Source: Chenopodium formosanum (taxonomy: Eukaryota; Streptophyta; Magnoliopsida; Caryophyllales; Amaranthaceae). Taken from it: a DNA stretch of 64,000 nucleotides. Numbering within the stretch: position 1 is the stretch's first letter; the number at the start of each line of letters is the position of its first letter. The notes under the pieces are model-generated. The model was not told the origin of the DNA. It searched no databases and saw only the letters and a program-made list of their open reading frames with translations. Below are positions 21,218 to 32,297 of the stretch, in pieces. The DNA is taken from positions 46,579,898-46,643,897 of the forward strand of contig CM044869.1 of the NCBI GenBank assembly GCA_024500155.1, read 5' to 3'. Both the position numbers and the translations under genes were made by a program.

Positions 21218-21454
21218 TTTTTTTTTATTCTTTGAGTGGACTTTGTTAGTAAAAGCACCGCAGCTTTCTTCCACTTTCAAAGAATTAAAAAAAAAATCCA
21301 GGTTAGTTTTTATTTTTATTTTGTTAACAAAAAAAAACAAAAAGAGAGAAAAGAGTAAAGTTAGAGAGAGAAACAAGTGGGCACCACAACCATTGTTTTA
21401 ATTGGGTTCTTTGAGTGAAACACAGTGAGATTATCCACAAATTTGACAAAATCA

Positions 21455-22665
21455 ATGGCAACAAATGGGATTTCCACCACTTCCCAGCCGTTAATTCCCG
21501 TTTATGATGGGAATGAGTATGAGTTTTAGTCAGTTAAGATGAAGACTCTCTTCACATCCCAAGATTTATGGGAGTATATTGAAGATGGGTAGGATGCTAA
21601 GGAAAAGGATGGGCGGAAATTGAAGGAAAATAAGAAAAAGGATGCTAGAGCCTTATTTTTTCTTCAACATGCAATGAGTGACTCTCTCTTCTCACGAATT
21701 GCTGATGCAACAAACAGCCAAGGAAGCTCAACAGACTCTAAAAATTGAATTTCAAGGCTCTACAAAGGTGATTGATGTAAAGCTCCAATCTCTTCATTCT
21801 GAATTTTCTAATCTGAACATGGAAAAGCTAGAATCTGTGCAAGATTATTTGTCTAGAGTAAGCTCAATTGTCAACAGAATGAGGTCTTATGGAGAGACCA
21901 TCACTGATCAAACTATTGTCGAAAAAATTTTGCGCACTCTGAATGATCGATTTGATCTTATTGTTCCTGCAATTGAAGAATCACATGACCTCTCTACTTA
22001 TTCTTTTGCTGAATTGATGAGTTCTTTGCAAAATCATGAAGAGATGTTGAATATAAGGAATGAGAGCACTGAAGAGAAGGCATTCCAAGTAAAAGGGGAG
22101 GCCTATAAAGAGAAATCTGATTCGGGTGGACGAGGAGCCGCAAAGGTGGATACCGTGGTCGAGGATGCGATGGCCGCTATACTGGTGGCAAAGGACATGG
22201 CCGATCATCAGAGCAACAAAACTTTACCCATAAGAGCTCCAATCAATGCCATTACTGCAAAAAATATGGCCACAAAGAGGCAGATTGTTGGTCAAAACAG
22301 AAGGCTGGGGGACCAAAGGCAAATTTTGCTGAGAAAGAAGAAACATCTGAGACGTGGTTTATGGCACACTTTTCCGGCAACGCTCCTGCTCAAGATGTCT
22401 GGTTCATTGCAGTGGGTGCTCCAACCACATGTCCAATTCTCGTTCATTGTTTGAGAGCTTGGACGTCTCACAAAAAATGGAGGTTCGACTTGGTGATAAC
22501 AAGAAGGTACAAGTCGAAGGGAAAGGTACTATTGCTATTTGTACTAGTAGCGGTAAAAGGAAATTATTGCATGATGTTTTCTTTGTACCTAGTTTGGCTC
22601 GTAATTTGTTAAGTGTGGGACAAATGATGAATGGTGGGTTAGTTATTGTGTTTGATGATAGTTAG
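21455..22665 (+). pseudogene. Copia gag and protease, inner element
   Basis: Starts at ATG 21455-21457 (MATNGISTTSQPLIPVYDGN). TAG at 21527-21529 replaces a Trp codon, another TAG follows near 21593, and a frameshift near 21690 leads into the longest open part (21678-22454). The UBN2 core includes LESVQDYLSRVSSIVNRMRS. A perfect CCHC knuckle (CHYCKKYGHKEADC) lies at 22247-22288 in a different frame. The protease active site is destroyed by a 1-base deletion in the Asp codon of the expected DSG at about 22409. The flap-side sequence GDNKKVQVEGKGTIAICTSS follows. TAG at 22663-22665 ends this part and is shared with the outer copy. Confidence 0.75.
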
Positions 22666-23930
22666 TGTGTTATCAAAGATAAGAAGTCTGGTTTGAATAT
22701 TGTGAATGTTTGTATGACTAAAAATCGAATGTTCTCATCAGATGTGTCCACTGTAGAAAATCGAGCTCTTGTTGTTAAGGGATGTCATGACTCTGACTTA
22801 TGGAATTTGTGTTATGGTCACTTACATATTAATGGCTTAAAATTGTTGAGTCAAAAAGAGATGGTTTTAGGGCTTCCAAACATCGATACTCTAGGGTTTT
22901 GTGAGGGTTGTGTCTTGGGAAAACATAGTAAGAAACCATTTTCTATTGGGAAGTCATGGAGAGCATCTGAATGTCTTGAGTTATTGAATGCTGAATTATG
23001 TTGGCCAATGAAAACGAAGTCCTTGAATGGAAGTCGTTACTTCTTATTATTCACTGATGATTATACAAGAATGAGTTGGGTTTACTTTTTAACATACAAG
23101 TCTGAGGCACTTGACATGTTTAAGAAGTTTAGAGCCTTTGTAGAGAAGCAATGGGGGTGTTCTCTTAAGAAGCTATGCACAGACAATGGTGGTGAGTTTT
23201 GTTCGAATGATTTTGATGCCTTTTGTACGGAACTTGGAATCTCCAAGCAGCTCACTGCACCATATACCCTGAGCAAAATGGCTTTGCAAAACGGAAGAAC
23301 CGAACTATTGTTGAAATGGCTAGAAGCGTGTTGAAGGCAAGGGGGCTTCCTGACGAGTTTTGGGCAGAAGGAGTAGCAACATATGTATATCTTTACAACA
23401 TCTCTCCTACAAAGGTAGTCATGAATCAGACTCTATACGAAGCTTGGCATGAGGTGAAGCCTATGGTAAGCCACTTAAAAGTTTTTGGTTGTATTGCTTA
23501 TGCTTTGGTTAAATCATCTCACCATAAACTTGAAAATAAATCAGAAAAATGTATATGTCTTGGTTATAGCTTGAAATCCAAAGCTTATAGGCTTTACAAT
23601 CCAATAAGTGGCAAAATCATCATCATTCGTGATGTGTTATTTAATGAGTCTGCTAGTTGGTCTTGGAATTCTGATCAAGCAAGAAAACAGGTTCCTTTTA
23701 TTGATGATGGTGAAGCTCCTACGAGAGTTGTACCTGATGCTACACATGAAGGGGACAACAACACTACTCCTCCAGCAAGTCCAAGCTCACAACCTCACAG
23801 CAACACAACCTCATCACCAGAAAGTACACCAGAATCTCGACGGAGGTTTCGTTCACTAAGAGATATATATGAGACAACTAAATTTGCTCTCTCAGTGTCA
23901 GTTCCTGTTTACTATGATGATGCTGCATAA
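22666..23930 (+). pseudogene. Copia integrase, inner element
   Basis: Pre-integrase part (SDLWNLCYGHLHINGLKLLS), zinc-binding CEGCVLGKHSKKPF and the catalytic core with FTDDYTRMSWVYFL and TDNGGEF are present. A 1-base deletion in the C run at 23267-23269 shifts the frame just before the region carrying the last catalytic Glu; the continuation is the frame at 23223-23930 (QNGFAKRKNRTIVEMARSVL). In that stretch the usual Glu after NGxA is Lys. The C-terminal part ends at TAA 23928-23930 where the outer copy has CAA. The enzyme would insert element cDNA into the genome; this copy cannot. Confidence 0.8.
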
Positions 23931-24650
23931 GAGCAAATATGGCAAGATGTAATAATAGAAGAAATGAGGTGCATAGAGAAGAACAAAACATGGGAGCTAG
24001 TTGATCTTCTAAAAGGAAAACGTGCAATCGGGTTTAAATGGATGTTTTGTACCAAGTATCAAGTTGATGGAAGTGTGCAAAAAACACAAAGCTCGTTTAG
24101 TGGCTAAGGGCTATGCACAAAAGCAAGGTGTTGACTATGATGAGAAGTTCTCTCCCGTGGCTCATTTTGAAACAGTACGAACATTTCTTACCTTAGCTAC
24201 TCAACTTGGTTGTCCTGTTCTTCAGTTTGATGTAAAATCAGCTTTCCTAAATGGAGAGTTGAATGAGGAAGTTTTTGTTGCTCAACGTGAAGGCTTTGTT
24301 GTTCAAAATGAGGAGAACAAAGTCTATAGGTTACGGAAGGCATTGTATGGTCTTAAACAAGCCCCGCGTGCGTGGTATAAGAAAATTGAGTCTTATTTTT
24401 TGGAGAATGGTTTTGAAAGAAGTGAAAATGAGCCTACACTCTATTTGAAGAAGCAAGGCAAGGCTGATTTTCTGGTTGTTTGCCTGTACATTGATGATAT
24501 GATATACATGGGGTCTTGTGAATCAATTGTTGTTGAGTTTAAGAGTAGCATGATGAAGAAGTTTGAAATGTCAGATATGGGTTTGCTGCATTATTTTCTT
24601 GGGTTAGAGGTGAAGCAAGAAGCTGATGGTATTTATTTGTCTCAATGAAA
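23931..24650 (+). pseudogene. Copia reverse transcriptase, inner element
   Basis: Starts with QIWQDVIIEEMRCIEKNKTW. An extra A in the run at about 24077-24082 shifts the frame; the main part is open from about 24084 to 24648. Motifs: VDYDEKFSPVAHFETVRTFL, FDVKSAFLNGEL, ALYGLKQAPRAWYKK and the catalytic CLYIDDM (24483-24503; YIDD instead of the usual YVDD). A TGA at 24646-24648 lies before KFAKDLLKKF, and the frame goes on into the RNase H linker. Confidence 0.8.
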
Positions 24651-25298
24651 ATTTGCTAAAGACCTTCTAAAAAAATTCCAGATAATAGGATGCCCTCTAG
24701 CTTGTAGTCCTATGAATATTAATGAAAAATTGTCTGCAAATGATGATACAGGTGCAGCAATGCAAAGCTGTACAGAAGCATGGTAAGTGGTTTGAACTAT
24801 CTATCTCACACAAGACCAGATATTGCACATTCAGCTAGTCTTGTTTCTCGTTTCATACATAGTCCAACGAAGCATCATCTTGGAGCTGTGAATTAAGAGG
24901 ATATTGCATTATGTAGCAGGTACATCCGAGTATGGAATCTGGTATAAGAAGGTTGATAAAATGAAGCTAGTCGGCTATTATAATAGTGATTGGGCTAGTT
25001 CCATTGATGATAGAAAAAGCACGTCTGGTTATGTCTTCACTCTTGGGTATGGTGTTATTTCTTGGTCATCAAAAAAACAAAGTACAATGGCTTTATCTTC
25101 ATCTGAAGCAGAGTATGCAGCCATAACTTCAGCAGCATGTCAAGCAATTTGGCTAAGGAGATTGTTAGCAGACTTCCTTCAAGAGCAACAAGGTGCCACA
25201 GAGTTATACAGTGACAACAAATCAGCAATCAATCTGACGAAAAATGCAATTTTCCATAATCGTACGAAGCACATTGACATTCGACACCACTTCATTCG
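24651..25298 (+). pseudogene. Copia RNase H, inner element, part 1 (before solo LTR)
   Basis: Connection and RNase H domain with VGYYNSDWASSIDDRKSTSG, SSSEAEYAAITSAACQAIWL and YSDNKSAINLTKNAIF. Frameshifts lie near 24770 and a TAA near 24895. The frame stops being copia at HHFIR, where a solo gypsy LTR is inserted; coding resumes at 27985. Confidence 0.8.
25294..25298 (+). repeat. Target-site duplication of solo LTR (left)
   Basis: ATTCG, identical to 27980-27984. Confidence 0.85.
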
Positions 25299-27979
25299 TG
25301 TAACACCCTAGAAATTCTTTTCTTTTAAAACACCTGTCTTGCCCTTATTAAAACCTTAAATAGGAATATCTAGGACATTACCGCCACCGTGAAAACGGCT
25401 AAAGCAATTATCAAAGACACACAGCGGAAGACTAATTTCAAAACCATTCAAAACAAGTCAACTTGAAATGCCAATCAACGAAAGTAAAGTCAAACCAAAG
25501 TCAAACGAAGTAAAATAAATTCAACTTGGAACCATTATAGGCCCTTATTAAAATCAAAACTGAACTCAAAACTCATCTCGTTAGTCACGCATAATAATCA
25601 AGTCATATATAATTAAAGCAATAACACATCATATACTTATCGAAACTAGAATGATTCGCTCTTCACTCATGCCCATTCATGAAAAATCTTCATCCCCTGA
25701 AATGCTTATCTCTACCTATTTCCACTACTCTCCATTAAAAATGGGTCATCATAGGGCCATGATAAAGACAAGGCCAATAACACACAAAACACACAATCAG
25801 CAAAGCCGAGTACATAAGCGTAATTAACACACTAGCATACAATTCCCTATCAACACACGACTTACCTTGTTGCACCTGTTTTTCAAGCATTCAACATTCA
25901 ATAAAAGTTCTCACTAGACACTAAATAATTTATTTAGCGTTGAGTACGCATCGAACGGGTTTCCCACTAACCTCCCCCAAATAAATTGAGGTTACTGACA
26001 CGGGAGCTTACCGTGCCAACATCAAAAACCACACATAGGTGGCGAAATTTCAGCGCATAATAATAATAAAAGGAATGTACAGCGTCCTGTACTCCAATAG
26101 AAGTTATGATCAAATATAAAGTCACATAACTTCCCCCATATGTTCATACTCAAGGTATATACGTTCCAAGAGTTTTGGTGTATAATCTCTTTCACTTTAC
26201 GTTATTTACAGATTATTAAACTTGGTGATGACTCTCAAAACCATAATCATTCAATCAACAATAATTATTCAATCAATCAAATACACCAATTTAATTCTAG
26301 AATAATTAGTGACCACATAATATTTAATGTTGAACCCTTTTTAATTCTACCTCGGTTTCAATGACACCTTAAACGCATAAAGCGCCACAAATCCTATCCC
26401 TCGGTGTTAAAAACACCTTAAGTGCACTAAGGCACCAACATACAATTTATTCCTCGTGTACATAGACACTTATATAGCTCCTTTTCTCATTCTTATAGCA
26501 TCAATAAAAAATATATGAACCATAATAAAATTCCTTATCAATATTCCAAACCAAATTAAACATTTAGTTTAATTAAACATGCTCTCTAACATGCCACGAA
26601 TAAATATGAGGTTCATAAATAATACTCCAAACTATTATTTTTCATCCAATAATCCATCACAAATAAATCATGTCTCATAATCCATTCACCAATAACATCC
26701 AAATCATAAATTCCATTCCAAACCTAGCATGATACTGCTTATAATCAATCCAACACATTTAGCATGCTACTACATCAATATAATTATGCTAAGTACGCGA
26801 ACGTACCTCAAATAAGCCCTTAAAGTAGCCGATTACACTACAACAATTCCCGAATCAAGTCTCCTACATAAAGGGACAATAATACTATATTAATTATCCT
26901 TGTATACACAATTTCCAGCAACTTAAATTTACTTTAGACTGCTTTAAAAAATCTGAAAATTATTTTAAAACCCCTAATTAAACTCCTTTTTAATGGGTAA
27001 TCACACCCTTTCATTAAAATCACAATTATACTACTTTAAATAAAATTCCAGCATTTTAAACTAATTAAAAACCCTTTAAAACTCAAGGAAAAATTTAAAG
27101 CATAAAAAAAAACTTCGTTAAAAATCAAAAACTGCACGAAAATCATATTTAGAGGCTGAATTTGGCCACGAGAGGGTGGTGCTCACTGCCAAAGGGAGTA
27201 AGTCTTTCTTAAAACGTTGTTTCCACATGGAAAACACTACTTTTTTTATCAAAATCGGATGAGTTTAGAACCTAACCGAGATTAAAACGGGATTAATATT
27301 AACACATGGAAATCTAAAAATTAAAACACGAATTTACGTGTTCAAAATAATCTGGAATTAAGTTAAACTAATCAGTAGTTATAATCACCAAAATTTCAAA
27401 CATCATTACTATAAAAGTCCTAAATCAATTGTTCGTAAAAACCCTAAAATCGTGATTTCAATAATTAAAAACCCTAGGTTATAAAATTTACAAAATCTGA
27501 AAATTAAGAGATTTATAAAATCTGAAATTATAAATTTTAATCATCAAAATACAATTTGATACTTTTTAAATTAATTTCAAACAATAAAATCAAAACCCAT
27601 AAATCAATAATTATAATTACACAAATTAGTAAAACAAAGAGAAAAAAAATAAGACTAACCTTTTTGTGTGGGAAATTTTTGGGGATTCATGGTGTATTTA
27701 TAGAGTAGAGAGTGTAAGGTTAAATTTGGGCTTATAAAGATGTGGGCTTAAGTTATGGGTTTTGGAATGGGTTATTCCAATAAGAGTATGTAGGAATAAT
27801 TTACATTGCCCAATAATTTATAAACGTTTGGCCCAAAATATATTTTACTTTTATAAAACCTTATATTTAAAATACTTTAACCCTTTAAAATATTTAATTA
27901 AAATACTTGAGCCCTTAACAATACATTTTATTAATACTTAAATACTTTATAAAAATACATAAAAATACGGGGTATTACA
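25299..27979 (+). mobile_element. Solo Ty3/gypsy LTR (2681 bp) inside copia RNase H
   Basis: Begins TGTAACACCCTAG and ends ACGGGGTATTACA, the inverted termini usual in plant gypsy (Tekay/Del-like) LTRs, and is bounded by a perfect 5-bp duplication ATTCG. The copia frame continues across it. No internal region is present, so it arose by LTR-LTR recombination. A TATA-type tatttatagagtag lies near 27698. The interior is AT-rich and no gene was found; frames such as 26140-26364 are chance. Confidence 0.9.
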
Positions 27980-28143
27980 ATTCGTCACTTAGCAGCAAAA
28001 GGTGATATTGAAGTGAAATTCTATAGTACAAATCAACAGGTAGTAGACATACTTACTAAGTCAATTGCTTCCATGAAACAAGAATACTTCAGATTGCAAA
28101 TGGGAGCATGCAACTTTGAATCAAGGGGTTATGTTGGATAATT
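27980..28143 (+). pseudogene. Copia RNase H, inner element, part 2
   Basis: Starts with the right ATTCG duplication and continues HLAAKGDIEVKFYSTNQQ to FESRGYVG with the stop TAA at about 28141 inside the LTR. It is the direct continuation of the RNase H broken at 25298. Confidence 0.8.
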
Positions 28144-28562
28144 AATGGAAGTAGTGCTTCAAAGTTGACTATTTGACTTTGTTTTAATTTAGGATTAATA
28201 ATTTAGTGGTTTTTTATGTGTTAGGAATCCTATTTAGGAAAGCCGACTTTACATCAAACTGAAAAACAGGCCAACCAAGCTGAGCATCTAAGGCAAGAAA
28301 TGTTCTTACAGTTTCAAAACAAGCCACGAGAGAGAACGTCTCATCATAGTCAACACCTTGCTCTTGTGCATAGCCTTTAGCCACTAAACGTGCTTTGTGT
28401 TTTTGCACACTTCTATCAGCTTGATACTGGTACGGAACACCCATTTCAACCCGAGGATTAATAAGTTAGTGGTTTTTTATTTGTTAGGAATCCTAGAAAT
28501 TATTTCCTAAGTATTAACATAGCAGTATGTTTCGTGGGTTATGCTCCCACTTTATTTTAGTT
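28132..28562 (+). repeat. Chimeric 3' LTR of inner copia with antisense RT fragment
   Basis: Starts TGTTGGATAATTAATGGAAG after a short purine tract. At about 28237 it is interrupted by an antisense RT fragment flanked by duplicate LTR pieces, then resumes (aggaatcctagaaattattt) to ctcccactttattttag at about 28562, where it meets the minus-strand RT start of the outer element. Confidence 0.75.
28237..28465 (-). pseudogene. Copia RT fragment captured in LTR (antisense)
   Basis: Minus-strand frame with QADRSVQKHKARLVAKGYAQ and PVFQFDVKSAFLN, ending in LTR sequence (RIPNT). It is almost identical to the fragment at 20227-20448 but keeps the Gln codon that is TAG there, and it has a small insertion/deletion at its start (VPYQYQADRS). 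Confidence 0.8.
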
Positions 28563-29920
28563 GGTACGGGACACCCATTTCAACCCGATTGCATGTTTTC
28601 CTTCCGGAATATCAACTAGCTCCCATGCTTTGTTCTTCTCTATGCACCTCATTTCTTCTGTCATTGCATCTTGCCATATTTGTTCTTGTGCAGCATCATC
28701 ATAGTAAACAGGATCTGACACTGAGAGAGCAAAATTTGTTGTCTCATAAATTTCTCTTAGAGAACGAAACCTCCGTTGAGATTTTGGTATACTTTCTGGT
28801 GAAGATGAATTGTTGCTACCAGGTTATGAGATTCGGCTTGCTGGAGGAGTAGTGTTGTCACCTTCATGTGTAGCATTAGGAATTACACTCGTAGGAGCTT
28901 CACCATCATCAACAAAAGGAACTTGTTTTCCTATTTTATCAGAACTCCAAGACCAACTAACAGACTCATTAAATAACACATCACGACTAATAATGATCTT
29001 GCCACTTATTGGATTATAAAGCCTATAAGATTTGGATTGCAAACTGTAACTAAGAAAAATACATTTTTCTAATTTATCTTCTAGTTTATGACGTGATGAT
29101 TTTACCAAAGCATAGGTAATACAACCAAAAACTTTTAAGTGGCTGACCATAGGCTTCACCTCGTGCCATGCTTCATATGGAGTTTGATTCATGACAGCCT
29201 TTGTAGGAGAGATGTTGCGAAGATACACGGCTGTTGCTACTGCTTCTGCCCAGACTTCGTCAGGAAGTCCCCTTGCCTTCAACACGCTTCTAGCCATTTC
29301 AACAATAGTTCGGTTCTTCCGTTTTGCAAAGCCATTTTGCTCAGGGTATATGGTGCAGTGAGCTGCTTGGAGATTCCAAGTTCCGTACAAAAGGCATCAA
29401 AATCATTCGAACAAAACTCACCACCATTGTCTGTGCGTAGCTTCTTAAGAGAACACCCCCATTGCTTCTCTACAAAGGCTCTAAACTTCTTAAACATGTC
29501 AAGTGCCTCAGACTTGTATGTTAAAAAGTAAACCCAACTCATTCTTGTATAATCATCAGTGAATAATAAGAAGTAACGACTTCCATTCAAGGACTTCGTT
29601 TTCATTGGCCAACATAATTCAGCATGCAATAACTCAAGACATTCAGATGCTCTCCATGACTTCCCAATAGAAAATGGTTTCTTACTATGTTTTCCCAAGA
29701 CACAACCCTCACAAAACCCTAGAGTATCGATGTTTGGAAGCCCTAAAACCATCTCTTTTTGACTCAACAATTTTAAGCCATTAATATGTAAGTGACCATA
29801 ACACAAATTCCATAAGTCAGAGTCATGACATCCCTTAACAACAAGAGCTCGATTTTCTACAGTGGACACATCTGATGAGAACATTCGATTTTTAGTCATA
29901 CAAACATTCACAATATTCAA
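28563..29920 (-). pseudogene. Copia integrase and RT start, outer element
   Basis: Near-identical to 22693-24050 of the inner element: SDLWNLCYGHLHINGLKLLS, CEGCVLGKHSKKPF, FTDDYTRMSWVYFL and RTDNGGEFCSNDFD. It carries the same 1-base deletion in the C run (G run 29344-29346 on the plus strand). Differences such as a His for Asn in LLHAELCW show independent drift. Past the integrase the frame keeps the Gln (CAA near 28690) that is a stop in the inner copy. The RT starts with the KWVS motif and ends at the junction at 28563. Confidence 0.8.
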
Positions 29921-29947
29921 ACCAGACTTCTTATCTTTGATAACACA

Positions 29948-31159
29948 CTAACTATCATCAAACACAATAACTAACCCACCATTCATCATTTGTCCCACAC
30001 TTAACAAATTATGAGCCAAACTAGGTACAAAGAAAACATCATGCAATAATTTCCTTTTACCGCTACTAGTACAAATAGCAATAGTACCTTTCCCTTCGAC
30101 TTGTACCTTCTTGTTATCACCAAGTCGAACCTCTGTTTTTTTGTGAGACGTATAAGCTCTCAAACAATGAGCGAGAATTGGACATTTGGTTGAAGCACCC
30201 ACTGTTAATGAACCAGACATCTTGAGCAGGAGCGTTGCCGGAAAAGTGTGCCGTAAACAACGTCTCAGATGTTTCTTCTTTCTCAGTAAAATTTGCCTTT
30301 GGTCCCTCAGCCTTCTGTTTTGACCAACAATCTGCCTCTTTGTGGCCATATTTTTTGCAGTAATGGCATTGAATGGAGCTCTTCTGGGTAAAGTTTCATT
30401 GCTCCGATGATCGGCCACGCCCTCTGCCACCAGTATAACGACCATTGCGTCCTCGACCACGGTATCCACCTCTACCGGTTCCTCGTCCACCCGAATCAGA
30501 TTTCTCTTTATAGGCCTCCCCTTTTACTTGGAATGCCTTCTCTTCAGTGCTCTCATTCCTTCTATTCAACCTCTCTTCATGATTTTGCAAAGAACTCATC
30601 AATTCAGCAAAAGAATAAGTAGAGATGTCATGTGATTCTTCAATTGCAGGAACAATAAGATCAAATCGATCATTCAAAGTGCGCAAAAAATTTTTTACAA
30701 CAGTTTGATCAGTGATGGTCTCTCCATAAGACCTCATTCTGTTGACGATTGAGCTTGCTCTAGAAAAATAATCTTGCACATATTCTTGTTTTTCCACTTT
30801 CAGATTGGAAAATTCAGAATGAAGGGATTAGAGATTTACCTCGATCACCTTTGCACAGCCCTGAAATTCAGTTTTTAGAGTCTGCCAAGGTTCCTTGGTA
30901 GAGGTTGCAGAAGCAATTTGTGAGAAGAGAGAGTCACTCACGGATTGTTGAAGGAAAAATAAGGCTTTAGCATCCTTTTTCTTATTTTCCTTCAATTTCA
31001 ATTATCCTTCTCTTTATCATCATACCCATCTTCAATAAACTCCCATAGTTCTTGAGACTTGAAGAGGGTTTTCATCTTAATTTACCAAAACTTATACTTA
31101 TCCCCATCAAAAATAGGAATTAGTGGCTAGGAAGTGGTTGAAATTCAATTTGTTGCCAT
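29948..31159 (-). pseudogene. Copia gag and protease, outer element
   Basis: ATG at 31157-31159 starts the MATN gag N-terminus, but the frame has several stops within 60 codons. The UBN2 core lies at 30797-30600. A Gly/Arg-rich stretch (GRGGYRGRGRNGRYTGG) lies near 30450, and the CCHC knuckle near 30340-30380. The protease motif reads NSG where DSG is expected, so the catalytic Asp is Asn. The TAG at 29948-29950 is the same lesion as in the inner copy (22663-22665). Confidence 0.75.
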
Positions 31160-31392
31160 GGATATACTCTCAATTTTGGGAAAAGGCCTCACTGTGTTTC
31201 ACTCAAAGCACTCAATTGAAACAATGGCTGCAGTGCCCACTTGTTTCTCTCTCTAACTATACTCTCTTTTTTTTTTTTTTTTTGTTAAAAAAAATAGGAA
31301 CTCACCTGGATTTTTTTTAAAAAAATTCTTTGAAAGTGGAAGAAAGCTGCGGTGCTTTTACTAAGAAAGCCCACTCAAAGAATATAAAAAAA

Positions 31393-31405
31393 GCTGCTGA
31401 TACCA
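31393..31405 (-). other. Primer-binding site of outer copia
   Basis: Minus strand reads TGGTATCAGCAGC next to the LTR end. Confidence 0.75.
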
Positions 31406-31672
31406 AAATAGAAAATAAAAGAGGAAAAGTAACTTGATTGCATTGATTAAAAAATGAAAGGGACCATTATATAGGCAACAAACAAACTAACTTCAACTAA
31501 AATAAAGGAAAATAAAGTGGGAGCATAACCCACGAAACATAATGCTATTCTAATACTTAGGAAATAGTTTCTAGGATTCCTAACAAATAAAAAACCACTA
31601 ACTTGTTAATCCTAAATTAAAGCAAAGTCAAATAGTCAACTTTGAAGCACTACTTCCACTAATTATCCAACG
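31406..31672 (-). repeat. 5' LTR of outer copia (267 bp)
   Basis: On the minus strand it starts with the GTTGGATAATTAGTGGAAG block (first bases mutated) and ends at the primer-binding site. It has no RT insertion, unlike both 3' LTRs. A tatataatgg box at about 31467-31476 (minus strand) fits a TATA element. Confidence 0.75.
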
Positions 31673-32297
31673 CAATTGCTTCTTCAATGCACTAAAGAAA
31701 ATTTTATTTGCACACGCAAAATAAAAAAAAAATACAAAAAAAATTCAGCATACAAACTCAGAGAGAAACTAAGAGCAAGATTAGCCCTAGGTCTTAAGAT
31801 TCTAGATGACATCATCATTTTCTAATTTTGCAGTCTTAAGACAAGACTTCATTATTTTAAAACATTTATGAAGTCTGGTCTTAATAAAATCTGATATGGA
31901 GTCTTAAAAATTCAAGACTCAACTTCAGACTCAATTTAGCACTCAATTAATTTTTTTATTGTTTTAAAAAACTTTAATAATTTAATTTATATGTAAAAAA
32001 TGAGTATGAGCGATTGAAGAGATAAATTTTATCGAGTCTTAATCAGTCTTACATAATTATAAATTAGAAAAATAATTAAATTTAACCTAAAAAGCTGATG
32101 TGGCAACGAATTAAAGTCTTAAGCTGAGAGTTGCTTATTTCGGAGCCATGGACAGAGGTGCATCATCAGTGGAGTTTTCCATATTTGACGTTGCTAGCAC
32201 AATCAAATCAAATACTAGTAAAAAACATACGAGTAAATCAATAAAAATAAAAAAAAAAAAATAATAATAATAAGAAAAAAAATAAAAAATAAGAAAA
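31673..32297. other. AT-rich stretch, possible MITE
   Basis: No gene. 31770-31830 (gagcaagattagccctagg ... gatgacatcatc) and 32090-32135 (gctgatgtggcaac ... gtcttaagctgagag) are weak inverted repeats around several gtcttaag motifs, which suggests a decayed hAT-type MITE. 32250-32290 is an A/T microsatellite-like run. Confidence 0.35.

Larger units (their letters stand above)
21019..28562 (+). mobile_element. Inner Ty1/copia element (plus strand), nested in inverted sister copy
   Basis: Order: 5' LTR remnant (21023-21203), primer-binding site (21205-21217), gag-pro-int-RT-RH pseudogenes (21455-25298 and 27985-28143), 3' LTR (28132-28562). It is interrupted by a solo gypsy LTR at 25299-27979. 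Its pol is nearly identical to the flanking minus-strand copy and shares that copy's lesions. It is defective in every domain. Boundaries with the outer element are inferred from where the strand of the coding sequence flips. Confidence 0.7.
28563..31672 (-). mobile_element. Outer Ty1/copia element, 5' part (minus strand)
   Basis: From right to left: LTR (31672-31406), primer-binding site (31405-31393), gag/protease (31159-29948), integrase and RT start (29920-28563). RT is cut off where the inner element begins; its RNase H and 3' LTR are at 21020-19921. About 1 kb of RT is missing at the junction, so insertion was accompanied or followed by deletion. Confidence 0.7.

Noticed and set aside
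28541..29531. Plus-strand frames of 69-130 codons (28541-29019 and 29139-29531)
   Set aside because: Antisense of the minus-strand copia integrase and RT start.
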